A stretch of DNA of 10,921 nucleotides from contig JALGZO010000224.1 of the NCBI GenBank assembly GCA_025774865.1, positions 1 through 10,921 on the forward strand. The letters are read 5' to 3'. The translations under genes were made by a program, and so were the position numbers. The notes under the pieces are model-generated. The model had not been told where the DNA came from. It made no database searches and saw only the letters and a program-made list of their open reading frames with translations. This document shows, piece after piece, positions 1-6,933 of this stretch (position 1 is the first letter of the stretch; each line of letters begins with the position of its first letter). Origin of the DNA: a bacterium (GTDB lineage: Bacteria > ARS69).

Positions 1-61
1 CGCCAGCCGCTCGATCTACCGCACCAGCTCCGGCACCGTGCGCTCGTGGAACTGCTGAAGA

Positions 62-166
62 CCCGATCGCGCCGACCAGGAGCGAGATCACGCCGATGCC
101 CGCGACGGCGAGGCTCATCATGCCGATCACGCAGTCGAGGCTCTTCAGCATTCCCGTCTGGGTGTT
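62..166 (-). pseudogene. Possible remnant of an FtsX/MacB-type ABC permease
   Basis: Reading the minus strand from 166 down to 62 gives about 35 residues with one strongly hydrophobic stretch that ends in GIGVISLLVGAIG. That pattern resembles the transmembrane helix of MacB/FtsX permeases, whose usual form is close to GISLLVGGIGIMN. It is preceded in frame by a TAG (169-167). The recognisable pattern stops after AIG. A different frame (60-16) continues with LQQFHERTVPELVR and then a TAG, so if this was a gene it is now frameshifted and stopped. No start codon with a Shine-Dalgarno is evident. The similarity is to a short hydrophobic motif only, so it could be chance; the call is tentative. 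Confidence 0.25.
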
Positions 167-192
167 CTAGTGGCCCTCGCCCACGCCACTCG

Positions 193-750
193 TCAGCGCG
201 ACGGCGGATCGATCGCAGCGCGGAAGGTGCCTGTCACGTTCACCGAAGGACCATCGTGGAACTCGCTGCCGATCACGGCGTCGATCGAGAATTGAATCTC
301 ACCCCCACTCCCGCACTGCAGTTTCTGGAACGTGATGGAACCGCTCGAGCGCGCGTCCTGGGATGACAGCTCGTTCGCCGGATCGTCCGACAAGTCGGCG
401 ACAAAGAGGTCCACGTCCTTCGGGAGGTCAAACACGAAACCGTTCGGAAACGCGAGCGGTTGCCCAATCGTCACATCGGCGACGACGGCACGGAGGTGCC
501 ATCTCGGATCTCCCGGGCCTGGTCCGCCGAACAGCACCTGAACGCTCGGCGTGACAACCAGGCCCTCCTCCCACGGTCCGCACCACACATAGAGAAACGC
601 GTCGCTCGAAAACGAGATCTCGGACCGATCGGCGCGCGTGAATACGAGACTGTTTTGGGTGGCGCCCGGTCCTGACGGACTGCTCTCACTGCATGAAAGC
701 GAGAGAGAGGCGGCGGTGGCCAGCGCAAGAACTCCTGCGGCCCTGTTCAT
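193..750 (-). CDS. Predicted lipoprotein of unknown function
   Basis: This gene encodes 185 residues and starts at ATG 750-748, with a G-rich stretch (GGGGGG) four bases upstream that may serve as Shine-Dalgarno. The N-terminus is a short signal sequence: Arg3, then a hydrophobic run to LSLSC with the candidate lipidated Cys20. The lipobox is imperfect because Ser, not Leu, sits at -3. A Ser/Gly/Pro-rich linker (21-33) follows, as is typical of exported lipoproteins. The rest is rich in alternating hydrophobic residues, suggesting a beta-sandwich. It has two further cysteines (Cys57 and Cys146) that could form a disulfide, and ends in a VTGTF strand. I do not recognise the family and assign no function. 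It stands alone: the next material upstream is phage debris. Coding is supported by the signal sequence and by a plausible, non-repetitive composition in this frame. Confidence 0.7.
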   Translation of the reverse strand: MNRAAGVLALATAASLSLSCSESSPSGPGATQNSLVFTRADRSEISFSSDAFLYVWCGPWEEGLVVTPSVQVLFGGPGPGDPRWHLRAVVADVTIGQPLAFPNGFVFDLPKDVDLFVADLSDDPANELSSQDARSSGSITFQKLQCGSGGEIQFSIDAVIGSEFHDGPSVNVTGTFRAAIDPPSR

Positions 751-1244
751 GGTACCCCCCGATGTGGGTTGGTGCGCCGCACGGCCCGATACCGGTGAAC
801 CGGTGTTTCAGGGCAAGGATAGCGGCTTCCACGCATAACGGCTCTGCCGCTCTGCCGAGGCGAGTGAGGAGTATCAGGTCTCAGCGTTAGCGTCTGTAGA
901 GCGTCGAACAGGTCGTCGTGCTCGGCCTGGGGGAAGAGGATCAACTCGTCGGTCAGCGCCTGCCAATCGTCGACGTTCCGCTGCAGGTGCTTCGCCGGAA
1001 ACAGGATCTGGCCGTTCTCGAAGAACGGCTGAAGCCAGTACGCCCGCGACACCTTGTCCTTGGTCCTATCCACCCGGCGCACCGGCATGTACCGTTCGGC
1101 GTCTTGCGGCACGTACTCCTGCGACGCCACTGTCTCGATGAGCACCTCGAGCGGCCGGTATCGCTCGTTCATCGCACGCAGGTGATCGAGAGGAAGAAGT
1201 CGCGATCGTCGCGAAAGACGCGCGGCTCGAGCAGACCCACTCAC
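747..1244 (-). pseudogene. C-terminal remnant of a phage terminase large subunit
   Basis: The recognisable part is residues 25-123 of this frame (about 1172-876). It shows the nuclease-domain end of terminase large subunits (Terminase_6C/RNase H-like fold): a strand RPLEVLIETVASQ, then DRTKDKVSRAYWLQPFFENGQILFP, and finally the typical FPQAEHDDLFDAL, where the HDD-x-x-DA motif carries a conserved metal-binding aspartate. Just upstream, the related piece LLEPRVFRDDRDFFL lies in another frame (1234-1190), so there is a frameshift near 1190. The ATPase domain is entirely absent. The open frame begins at a GTG overlapping the rpoD stop, and the tail after residue 123 has no terminase character, so this is a decayed fragment, not a working gene. 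In a live phage this protein would cut and package DNA. Nothing else phage-like is seen in the window. Confidence 0.7.
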
Positions 1245-2977
1245 GGGGCATCCACGTAGCCCTGAAGCTTCCTCGCGCGCGAGGGGTGCCGGAGCTTCCC
1301 GAGCGCCTTCGACTCGATCTGTCGAATCCGCTCGCGGGTCACGTTGAAGATCGCCCCCACCTCCTCGAGCGTGCGAGGACAGCCGTCTCCGAGCCCGAAA
1401 CGAAGCCGGATCACCTTTTCCTCGCGCCGGGTCAAGGTGGAGAGGACATTGGACATCTGCTCCTGGAGCATCGCGAACGCGGCCGAGTGCGCCGGGTTGA
1501 TCGCGGAGGTGTCCTCGATGAGGTCGCCGAGGTTGGAGTCTTCAGCTTCGCCGATCGGCCGATCGAGCGAGGTGGGCTCCTGGGCGGCCTTCAGGACCGC
1601 CTTCACTTTCTCCACCGGCACGCCGAGCTTCTTCGCCACCTCCTCCGGGAGCGGCTCGCGGCCGTACTCCTGACCCAGGCGCCGGCTGGCCCGCACGACC
1701 TTGTTGATCGCCTCGATCATGTGGACGGGAACGCGAATGGTTCGCGCCTGGTCAGCGATCGCCCGGGTGATCGCCTGGCGAATCCACCAGGTGGCGTACG
1801 TCGAGAACTTGTAGCCCCTCTTGTAGTCGAACTTGACGACGGCACGCATCAGGCCGGAGTTTCCCTCCTGGATGAGATCGAGAAACTCCAGACCGCGGTT
1901 CGTGTACCGCTTCGCGATCGAGATGACGAGACGCACGTTGGCTTCGATCATCTCGCTCTTGGCCTGCTCGGCGATCTTCTCGCCCGCGTGGATCGACTCG
2001 CAGAGATCCGCGAGCTCGCTCGAGCTGCACTGCGCTTCCTGCTCGATTCGGCGGACCTTGCGCCGCACGTTCTTGATCTGCTTGGAGTACTCCTCGATGT
2101 CCTCTTTCGAGAGACGCCCCCGGCGACGCCCGGACCTGAGCTCGTTCCCCTTCGCCAGAAGGTTGATCTCCTCAGCAGTGAGTCCGGTCGCCTCCTCGAC
2201 CTCGAGGACCTCGCCGTCCGCCTCCTGAACGCGACCGTGGAACTCCTTGAGTCGCTCGATCAGCTTCTCCCCGAGCTTCGCGTGAAGCTTCAGCTCGATC
2301 AGCTCTTCGTTGACGCGGTTGCGCAGAGTCGACCGCTTCTTGTCGTAGTCACGGCGTTGCTTCTCCGTCCACGACTCGCGCGGGGGCGCCTTCGCCAGCT
2401 TCTCGAGCTCGTTGTGGGAGCGAACGATCCTCCGGACCCGCTGGAGGACGGCAGTCCGCTCCGCTTTCCCCGGCGCGTGAGAGGTCGCGAATCCTCCCGG
2501 GTCGACCCGGACGAGCTCCTCCAGGTTCATTTCTTCCTTTTCCACGCGCTGGGCCATGTTCGCGAGCTCCTTGACCGAACTCGCGCTCCGGAAGACGGTC
2601 TGAAGGACCATCTCCTGGCCCTCCTCGATCCGCTTGGCGACCCTGATCTCGCCTTTCCGGTTGAGAAGCGGCACGCGCCCCATCTCGCGCAGGTACATGC
2701 GGACCGGGTCGTCGAACCGGACCGGCTGAGAGGGCAGGATGGACTCGGCGCGCTCCTTCTCCGACTTCTTCCGCTTGACGCGGGCCCGTCCCTCCTCCAC
2801 CGAGTCGACGACCTCCACCTTGATCTTCCCGAGGGAGGCGTAGATCTCGTCCATCTCCTTGAGGCTCGCGTCTTCGTCGAGGTAGTCGTTGATCTGGTCG
2901 TAGGTGAGGAAACCCTGTTGCGCACCGACCTTCTTCAGCGACTCCAGAACTTTCGTGTGGGACTCCCTGGCCAGCAA
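1241..2977 (-). CDS. rpoD: RNA polymerase primary sigma factor RpoD (sigma-70)
   Basis: This is the housekeeping sigma factor that directs RNA polymerase to -10/-35 promoters. Its 578 residues show the whole group 1 architecture. Region 1.1 spans about 9-58 and region 1.2 about 88-122 ([17 protein letters not shown]). A basic and acidic non-conserved region follows (about 125-335). Region 2 spans 343-413, with the core-binding and -10-melting stretch [18 protein letters not shown]. Region 3 covers about 420-497. Region 4 covers about 510-568, with helix-turn-helix [20 protein letters not shown] and the C-terminal [10 protein letters not shown]. The start is TTG at 2977-2975, chosen because GGAGG lies eight bases before it. 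Position 380 reads Val where many RpoD proteins have Asp (RAVVKFDY rather than AVDKF). Unusually, no dnaG or rpsU precedes it. A terminase fragment begins right at its stop codon, but the natural C-terminus is intact. Confidence 0.97.
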   Translation of the reverse strand: MLARESHTKVLESLKKVGAQQGFLTYDQINDYLDEDASLKEMDEIYASLGKIKVEVVDSVEEGRARVKRKKSEKERAESILPSQPVRFDDPVRMYLREMGRVPLLNRKGEIRVAKRIEEGQEMVLQTVFRSASSVKELANMAQRVEKEEMNLEELVRVDPGGFATSHAPGKAERTAVLQRVRRIVRSHNELEKLAKAPPRESWTEKQRRDYDKKRSTLRNRVNEELIELKLHAKLGEKLIERLKEFHGRVQEADGEVLEVEEATGLTAEEINLLAKGNELRSGRRRGRLSKEDIEEYSKQIKNVRRKVRRIEQEAQCSSSELADLCESIHAGEKIAEQAKSEMIEANVRLVISIAKRYTNRGLEFLDLIQEGNSGLMRAVVKFDYKRGYKFSTYATWWIRQAITRAIADQARTIRVPVHMIEAINKVVRASRRLGQEYGREPLPEEVAKKLGVPVEKVKAVLKAAQEPTSLDRPIGEAEDSNLGDLIEDTSAINPAHSAAFAMLQEQMSNVLSTLTRREEKVIRLRFGLGDGCPRTLEEVGAIFNVTRERIRQIESKALGKLRHPSRARKLQGYVDAP

Positions 2978-2985
2978 ACTCTGTT

Positions 2986-2990
2986 CCTCC
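2986..2990 (-). promoter_or_regulatory. Shine-Dalgarno for rpoD, fixing a TTG start
   Basis: GGAGG on the minus strand is followed by eight bases and then TTG at 2977-2975. The spacing is optimal. It supports a TTG start that places conserved region 1.1 at the very N-terminus. Confidence 0.75.
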
Positions 2991-3390
2991 GGGTAGGTAG
3001 GTACCTTCTAGACCGAATCCTTCGCGCTGATTGCGGCGATTCCGCGCGCCAGCTCGTTTCTCCTTCGGGCGCAATCGAGCACCTGGGGCTCGTCGCCTCG
3101 CGCCTTCGCCCTGGGGGGCGGGAAATCCCCTCGAGGCCGAGAGTGAGAATCCTGGGATTCCGTCACGACGAATTGGGGGCAAGTCGAGCGTCGGAAGTCG
3201 TTATCCCGGTCTCCGCCCATTTCGGCGATAGAAAAAGGGGCGGCCTCCCCCTCTTCTGTTGCCGCCGAAGGGTCGAAAGGACCTCGCCGAGAGGGGGCTG
3301 CTCTATGCGTTCTCGAAGTTGTGCCCACAGCCCCCGGACACCTAGAACCATACCTAGGACGAGGGGGTCAATCAACGGCGCTTCCGGTGG
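2991..3390. other. About 400-base region upstream of rpoD without a convincing gene
   Basis: This stretch should carry the rpoD promoter and leader. Minus-strand reading frames here are open but rich in Arg, Pro and Ser without domain character, and I do not accept them as genes. A TTGACC (3371-3366) is a fair -35 match, but the bases downstream offer no properly spaced -10. The tandem CCTAGGT/TCTAGGT just after it (3358-3340) is the only local repeat I saw. The dnaG gene that often precedes rpoD is not here. Confidence 0.4.
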
Positions 3391-3970
3391 TCGTCCCTAC
3401 ACCCATATCTGGACTCACCCATGCCTGGTATCGGCCTCGTGACTGCCTGTGTCTTGCGCGCAGAGGTCGGGCGGTTCGACCGCTTCCGAAACGGAAAGCA
3501 ACTCGCTCGCTTCTGCGGATTGAGTCCACGAAACGTATCGAGCGGGATCAAACAGGCCGACGCCGGTCTTATTAGAGCGGCCAGCCCACTTCTTCGGAGC
3601 ACGCTGATCGAAGCATCACATCGGTTGGTCCGCCTCCAACCGAGGTGGCGAGCAATGCGAGATCGTTTTCCTCGAAGCAGGCAAGCCGGTGCCGGTTGCG
3701 ATCGCAGCTGTGGCGAATCGCTGGGTACGTTGGCTCTTCCATCAGCTCAAAGGAATCCAGTGCCCGGCTTGAACGACTTACGAGACCGCTGACCTCTCGG
3801 CAGCAGTGTGCTCGGAATACTTCTGGGCTGGAAACGCTCGTTCTCAGATCGGGCAGCTGCGCCGACTCGAACCACCCACTTGGGCAGACGGCCAAGAGCC
3901 GAAACGCTCGGATAGAAGAATGGGGATTCAGCGGGACGTGTGCTTGACTGGCGACGGGTCTTCATAGAAG
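3385..3970 (+). mobile_element. Remnant of an IS110-family insertion sequence
   Basis: The core of this remnant is the broken transposase at 3400-3772. Downstream, about 200 bases lack a gene and end near CTTCATAGAAG (3960-3970). From memory this resembles the non-coding right ends of IS110-type elements, but that is an inference. A 10-base direct repeat GAAACGCTCG occurs at 3831-3840 and 3901-3910. IS110 elements lack long terminal inverted repeats, so the borders given are estimates. The N-terminal RuvC-like DEDD half of the transposase and the left end are missing. Confidence 0.5.
3400..3772 (+). pseudogene. Truncated, frameshifted IS110/IS116/IS902 transposase (C-terminal domain)
   Basis: The frame that has ATG at 3421 gives PGIGLVTACVLRAEVG, then FRNGKQLARFCGLSPR and LLRSTLIEASHRLVR. 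This is the Transposase_20 domain of IS110-family recombinases, with its helix-hairpin-helix and serine-bearing loop (SSGIKQADAGL in place of the common SSGGK/R form). After AMRDRF the reading breaks. In the +1 frame the normal family ending continues as LEAGKPVPVAIAAVANRW and finishes with CPA and TGA at 3770-3772. Removing one base at about 3670-3671 restores a continuous protein. Family resemblance extends in frame slightly upstream of the ATG (LDSPMPGIG), so that ATG is not a true start. The N-terminal DEDD catalytic half is gone. The element is dead by both truncation and frameshift. Confidence 0.85.
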
Positions 3971-4074
3971 AGGGTTCCCTCTGCCCGCCCGCGAAATAGG
4001 AATCGTCGCCCCGCTGAGCCTCACTTCACCCACCCTGAATGAATCGAGTCGGGTTTTGACAACGTCGTTCCATA
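3773..4074. other. Gene-free stretch after the IS110 remnant
   Basis: No reading frame here has protein character. It holds the repeat pair GAAACGCTCG (3831 and 3901), the 14-base perfect palindrome AGAGGGTTCCCTCT at 3969-3982, and then the end of the secreted-protein gene on the other strand. The palindrome lies downstream of that gene but has no T-run, so I do not call it a terminator. The first 200 bases may be the IS110 non-coding end. Confidence 0.4.
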
Positions 4075-6027
4075 TCACCGGACGAAAACCACGCGGCGCA
4101 CTCCCTTCCCCGCAGCCGTCGTGACCCGTGCGAAGTAGACGCCGGCGGAGACCAGTCGGCCCTGGTCATCTCGACCGTCCCACGTGAGCGCGTGCGGCCC
4201 GGCTTCGAACCGGCCGTTCGCCAGCGAGCGGATCCGTCGCCCGCCGGCATCGTAGACGGCGCCGGTGACCGGACCGGCTGCCGGTAGCGAAAACGAGAGC
4301 GCCGCCTCCGCCCCCGCCCGAAGCGGGTTCGGACGGCTCGGCTCCAGACGGAAGTCGGACACCCCCGCGATCTCGGGCACTGAGGTTGCGCCCGGCCGGG
4401 GCGTGACGAGGTAGATCGCGGTCGATCCGTCCGTGAAGAAGACCTCGAGCACGCGGCCGTTGTCGTCGGTGATTCCCGCGCCGAACTGGACGAACGCGAC
4501 GACGCGCGGATCGGAGCCGTCTCCGGTGCTCGAGAAATCCAGGAGGTCGCCCTCGCGAAGGATTACTCTGTGTGCCCCATCCGGCTCCAGGACGAAGATG
4601 GCCTCGTCGTTCAACGGCCCGATCCCCGGTCCGGAGAACGTCGCCGAGTACCACAGGTGGCTCGTCGAGTCGAAGCCATTGAGAACGACGCTTGCGAAGG
4701 TCGCCCCGGAGATCGCCGGAACCGGGAGTCCTTCCCCCGCGACCAGGGTGATCGTACCCGGACGGTCCCACCAGATCCCGAGGTCCGGATCCAAGATCGA
4801 CCCGCTGTCCGTGAAACCCCAGAACGCGATCTCGTCCTGGTCGTTGATCACACCCCGGATGAAGTGCGAAAAGTGCACGCCCGCCGGGAAGCCGGGCGCC
4901 GGATCGCCGGGCGGGTTCCCGGGAAGCGGGCGGAAGCCTCTCACGAGAAACTCCGGTGATCCGTTCCGCGTGGTCCAGATGGAGCGCGCGCGCGTGAACT
5001 GCGCCGAGTGCAGTGCGGCCCCGAACAGGAGGGAGCCCTGCGCATTGATGTAGATCCCGATGTCGTCCTCCGGGTCTCCGAATGCCCGAAACCCGGTGCT
5101 CGAACCGAAGCGCACGTTGCCCGCACGGCCAGGCGCCTTGTCATCCTCGCGCACGAGCATCTGGAGACCGCTGGGGGTCTCCACCCAGATCGCCTCGTTG
5201 TCGTCGGTGGTGATCCCCGGCCCCTCCATCGTCCCCGCAAAGACGGCGGTCGTCTCGTTCGCATCCCAGACCGAGATGGGTCCCCGCTGCGAGGTGTCGT
5301 TCGCGAAGACGACACCCGCCGGCATCCCGGGAACCGGCTGGTCCTTCACCAGGATCGTCTCCCAGGTTCCTGTGCGGTTCCGCCAAAGCCCCTCGTTTTG
5401 GTAGCCGAGGCCGTTGCCGACCGTGAAGAACCCGTTCAGGAGGATCTCGTCGCCCCTGTGGACGGGATTGAAGTCGAAGATGCTCTCCCCCGCCGGCAGG
5501 TCCGGGAGCATGTCTCCTGTCAACAGAACCCGTTCCAGCGAGCCGAACCGCTCCGACCAGATGCCAGTCGCCGGGTTGTTGACCGGACCGATCGATCCGA
5601 AGATGGTCAGCCGGCCGTCGATGACGAACGGAGTGTGGCCGAACAGTCCCGGGAAGCCGGAGAAGATGTCCCCAGTTCCGGGCGCCGGATCCCCCACGAA
5701 CAGGAACAGGTCGAGCGAGGTTCCGTTGAACTTCCAAATGCCCCGGTCGGTGTCTTCAATCGTGCTGGGATCTCCATCGCCGAGGAACGCGTGAAACGCC
5801 ATGGTGCCTTCGCTCCCCACTGCGGGAGGAGCGGCGAGATTTCCGCCGAGTGGGGGTAGAGTGCCGAAGTGCTCGAACAAGAGTCCGGGCGCCGCTCCCG
5901 GCGCCGGATCGCCGCGGCGGGCCACGACGGTGAAATCGAACTCGAGACCCACCCCGCGGGCGGGAGTGACGGGAAGAAGGAACAGCGCGCCGCACCACAG
6001 GGCCATTAGATGACGAACAGTCCTCAT
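4075..6027 (-). CDS. Secreted NxxGxxA-type repeat protein with a FlgD-like C-terminal domain
   Basis: This gene encodes 650 residues starting at ATG 6027-6025, with GAGGAG (6040-6035) seven bases upstream. Residues 1-25 form a Sec signal peptide (RTVRH, hydrophobic core, cleavage near PARG). Residues about 34-545 contain eight degenerate repeats of 58-74 residues, beginning near 34, 108, 167, 225, 290, 360, 427 and 488. Each opens with a strand and a turn like VxxGDPAPG, then has xNDxxExAFxG and GIW segments. This matches the choice-of-anchor tandem repeat (NxxGxxA) proteins and suggests a propeller or solenoid. Residues about 575-650 are a FlgD_ig/T9SS sorting-like domain (VYDAGGRRIRSL, LTWDGRDDQG, SAGVYFARV), common at the ends of secreted proteins in FCB phyla. 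The protein is probably exported and displayed or released; its ligand is unknown. It is transcribed divergently from the sigma/CHAT operon, 237 bases away. Confidence 0.85.
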   Translation of the reverse strand: MRTVRHLMALWCGALFLLPVTPARGVGLEFDFTVVARRGDPAPGAAPGLLFEHFGTLPPLGGNLAAPPAVGSEGTMAFHAFLGDGDPSTIEDTDRGIWKFNGTSLDLFLFVGDPAPGTGDIFSGFPGLFGHTPFVIDGRLTIFGSIGPVNNPATGIWSERFGSLERVLLTGDMLPDLPAGESIFDFNPVHRGDEILLNGFFTVGNGLGYQNEGLWRNRTGTWETILVKDQPVPGMPAGVVFANDTSQRGPISVWDANETTAVFAGTMEGPGITTDDNEAIWVETPSGLQMLVREDDKAPGRAGNVRFGSSTGFRAFGDPEDDIGIYINAQGSLLFGAALHSAQFTRARSIWTTRNGSPEFLVRGFRPLPGNPPGDPAPGFPAGVHFSHFIRGVINDQDEIAFWGFTDSGSILDPDLGIWWDRPGTITLVAGEGLPVPAISGATFASVVLNGFDSTSHLWYSATFSGPGIGPLNDEAIFVLEPDGAHRVILREGDLLDFSSTGDGSDPRVVAFVQFGAGITDDNGRVLEVFFTDGSTAIYLVTPRPGATSVPEIAGVSDFRLEPSRPNPLRAGAEAALSFSLPAAGPVTGAVYDAGGRRIRSLANGRFEAGPHALTWDGRDDQGRLVSAGVYFARVTTAAGKGVRRVVFVR

Positions 6028-6077
6028 CGGTCGGCTCCTCTCGGACTAATGGGCTTTTCGTTCGGGCGCTCGCGGAG

Positions 6078-6106
6078 AATATGACGCGGACGACCGGTCC
6101 TGTCTC
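6078..6106 (-). promoter_or_regulatory. Weak candidate promoter for the secreted repeat protein
   Basis: On the minus strand GAGACA (6106-6101, four of six matches to the -35 consensus) is separated by exactly 17 bases from CATATT (6083-6078, four of six matches to -10). It lies 51 bases before the start codon. In GC-rich DNA such a match could be chance. Confidence 0.25.
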
Positions 6107-6229
6107 ACAGAGCCTGCCGCACGCACTTTCGTACATCTTTGGCACTGGCGACAGGTGCCGGCCGGGGTGACGTGCGTTCGCACACGGATGCAGCTTCTCG
6201 GCATGTCACTGGGGGCTGTGGATTCCGAC

Positions 6230-6258
6230 TTCAGTCCTGGCCCAGGCTGTCAGATAAT
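6230..6258 (+). promoter_or_regulatory. Candidate promoter giving a leaderless sigma-factor mRNA
   Basis: TTCAGT (6230-6235, three of six to TTGACA) is followed by a 17-base spacer and GATAAT (6253-6258, five of six to TATAAT). Only six bases (CCGCGG) then lie before the ATG at 6265, so transcription starting seven bases after the -10 would begin on the A of the start codon. No Shine-Dalgarno precedes that ATG, which fits a leaderless mRNA. The -10 is of housekeeping type, not the ECF GGAAC/-35 type. Confidence 0.45.
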
Positions 6259-6264
6259 CCGCGG

Positions 6265-6891
6265 ATGCCGTCGATCCGTCCCCGCAAAAGGGCAAAGCAG
6301 CCTCGCGCTGCTCCGATCAGACTTGAGAAACTCTCGGACGCCGAGATCGTTGCCCTCTGCGCGGGCGGGGACGAGGCGGCCTGGCGGGCCTTGGTCCTCC
6401 GTTACCGCCGGCTGGTCTACACGATCCCCTATCGGATGGGTCTTGATCCGGACGACTCTGACGAGGTATCCCAGGTCGCTTGGGTGCGGCTGGCCCAGCG
6501 GATCGGGCGGATCCGGGAGCCCGCGCGGGTGCGGGCGTGGCTCGTCACCACCGCCCGCCGCGCGGCGCTCAACGTCGTCGGAAGAAGGCGCGATGCCGCA
6601 ACCGAGATGTCGGCCGAACTCACCGACCCTGCGGATCTGCCGTCCGAAGAGATCGAACGTCTCGAGCAGCAGCAGTTGGTGCGCATAGCCCTTGCGCAGC
6701 TCGACCGGCGCTGCCGAGACCTTCTGTCGCTACTCTACTATCCAGACGAGCGCTCAACCGAACCGGCCTCTTACGATGCCGTGGCGAAGAAGATGGGGAT
6801 CGCCCCTGGGTCCGTCGGCCCAACCCGGCTCCGGTGCCTGAAGAAACTTCTGGTGCAGTACCGGAAACTACAGAACAAACAGGTATCATAG
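6265..6891 (+). CDS. ECF-type RNA polymerase sigma factor
   Basis: This gene encodes 208 residues from ATG 6265; an in-frame extension up to 6139 reads as non-coding Arg/Ser-rich sequence, so I reject it. After a basic N-terminal tail (RPRKRAKQ), region 2 runs from about residue 28 to 110, with DEAAWRALVLRYRRLVYTIPYR (core binding) and DDSDEVSQVAWVRLAQRI (-10 recognition). Region 4 runs from about 142 to 203: ALAQLDRRCRDLLSLLYY, then helix-turn-helix YDAVAKKMGIAPGSVGPTR followed by RCLKKL. Regions 1 and 3 are absent, as expected for the group 4 (ECF) class, and the length is normal. It redirects RNA polymerase to a small regulon that cannot be read from this window. It is the first gene of an operon with a zinc-finger protein and a TPR-CHAT protease, which suggests its activity is held by the former and released by the latter. 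I do not assign an ECF subgroup. Confidence 0.9.
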   Translation: MPSIRPRKRAKQPRAAPIRLEKLSDAEIVALCAGGDEAAWRALVLRYRRLVYTIPYRMGLDPDDSDEVSQVAWVRLAQRIGRIREPARVRAWLVTTARRAALNVVGRRRDAATEMSAELTDPADLPSEEIERLEQQQLVRIALAQLDRRCRDLLSLLYYPDERSTEPASYDAVAKKMGIAPGSVGPTRLRCLKKLLVQYRKLQNKQVS

Positions 6892-6920
6892 CTTCGCCGA
6901 GGCGGGTCTGTGAGACGGTC

Positions 6921-6925
6921 GGAGG
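6921..6925 (+). promoter_or_regulatory. Shine-Dalgarno fixing the start of the zinc-finger gene
   Basis: GGAGG is followed by eight bases and ATG at 6934. The alternative GTG at 6910 lies before this site and has no such signal, so the ATG is preferred. Confidence 0.65.
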
Positions 6926-6933
6926 TGGCCAGC

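Noticed and set aside
3008-3328. A 106-codon minus-strand open frame just upstream of rpoD
   Set aside because: It is Arg/Pro/Ser-rich, has no recognisable domain and no Shine-Dalgarno, and occupies the expected rpoD leader.
3340-3371. TTGACC as an rpoD promoter on the minus strand
   Set aside because: The -35 is good, but candidate -10 boxes sit at 13 or 18-19 bases with poor matches, about 390 bases from the start codon, so I did not annotate it.
1286-3442. A 718-codon open frame on the plus strand opposite rpoD
   Set aside because: It is antisense to a clear rpoD. Its Leu/Arg/Asp-rich composition is what a GC-rich gene gives on its complementary strand, and it has no domain pattern.
3969-3982. 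Palindrome AGAGGGTTCCCTCT as a terminator
   Set aside because: The loop is only two bases and no T-run follows on either strand. It may be chance or part of the IS border.
6139-6264. A longer sigma-factor start at 6139
   Set aside because: The extra 42 residues have no sigma character and cover the candidate promoter; conserved sequence starts only after 6265.
6910-6933. GTG start at 6910 for the zinc-finger gene
   Set aside because: The ATG at 6934 has GGAGG at ideal spacing, while the GTG has none and would place that Shine-Dalgarno inside the gene.
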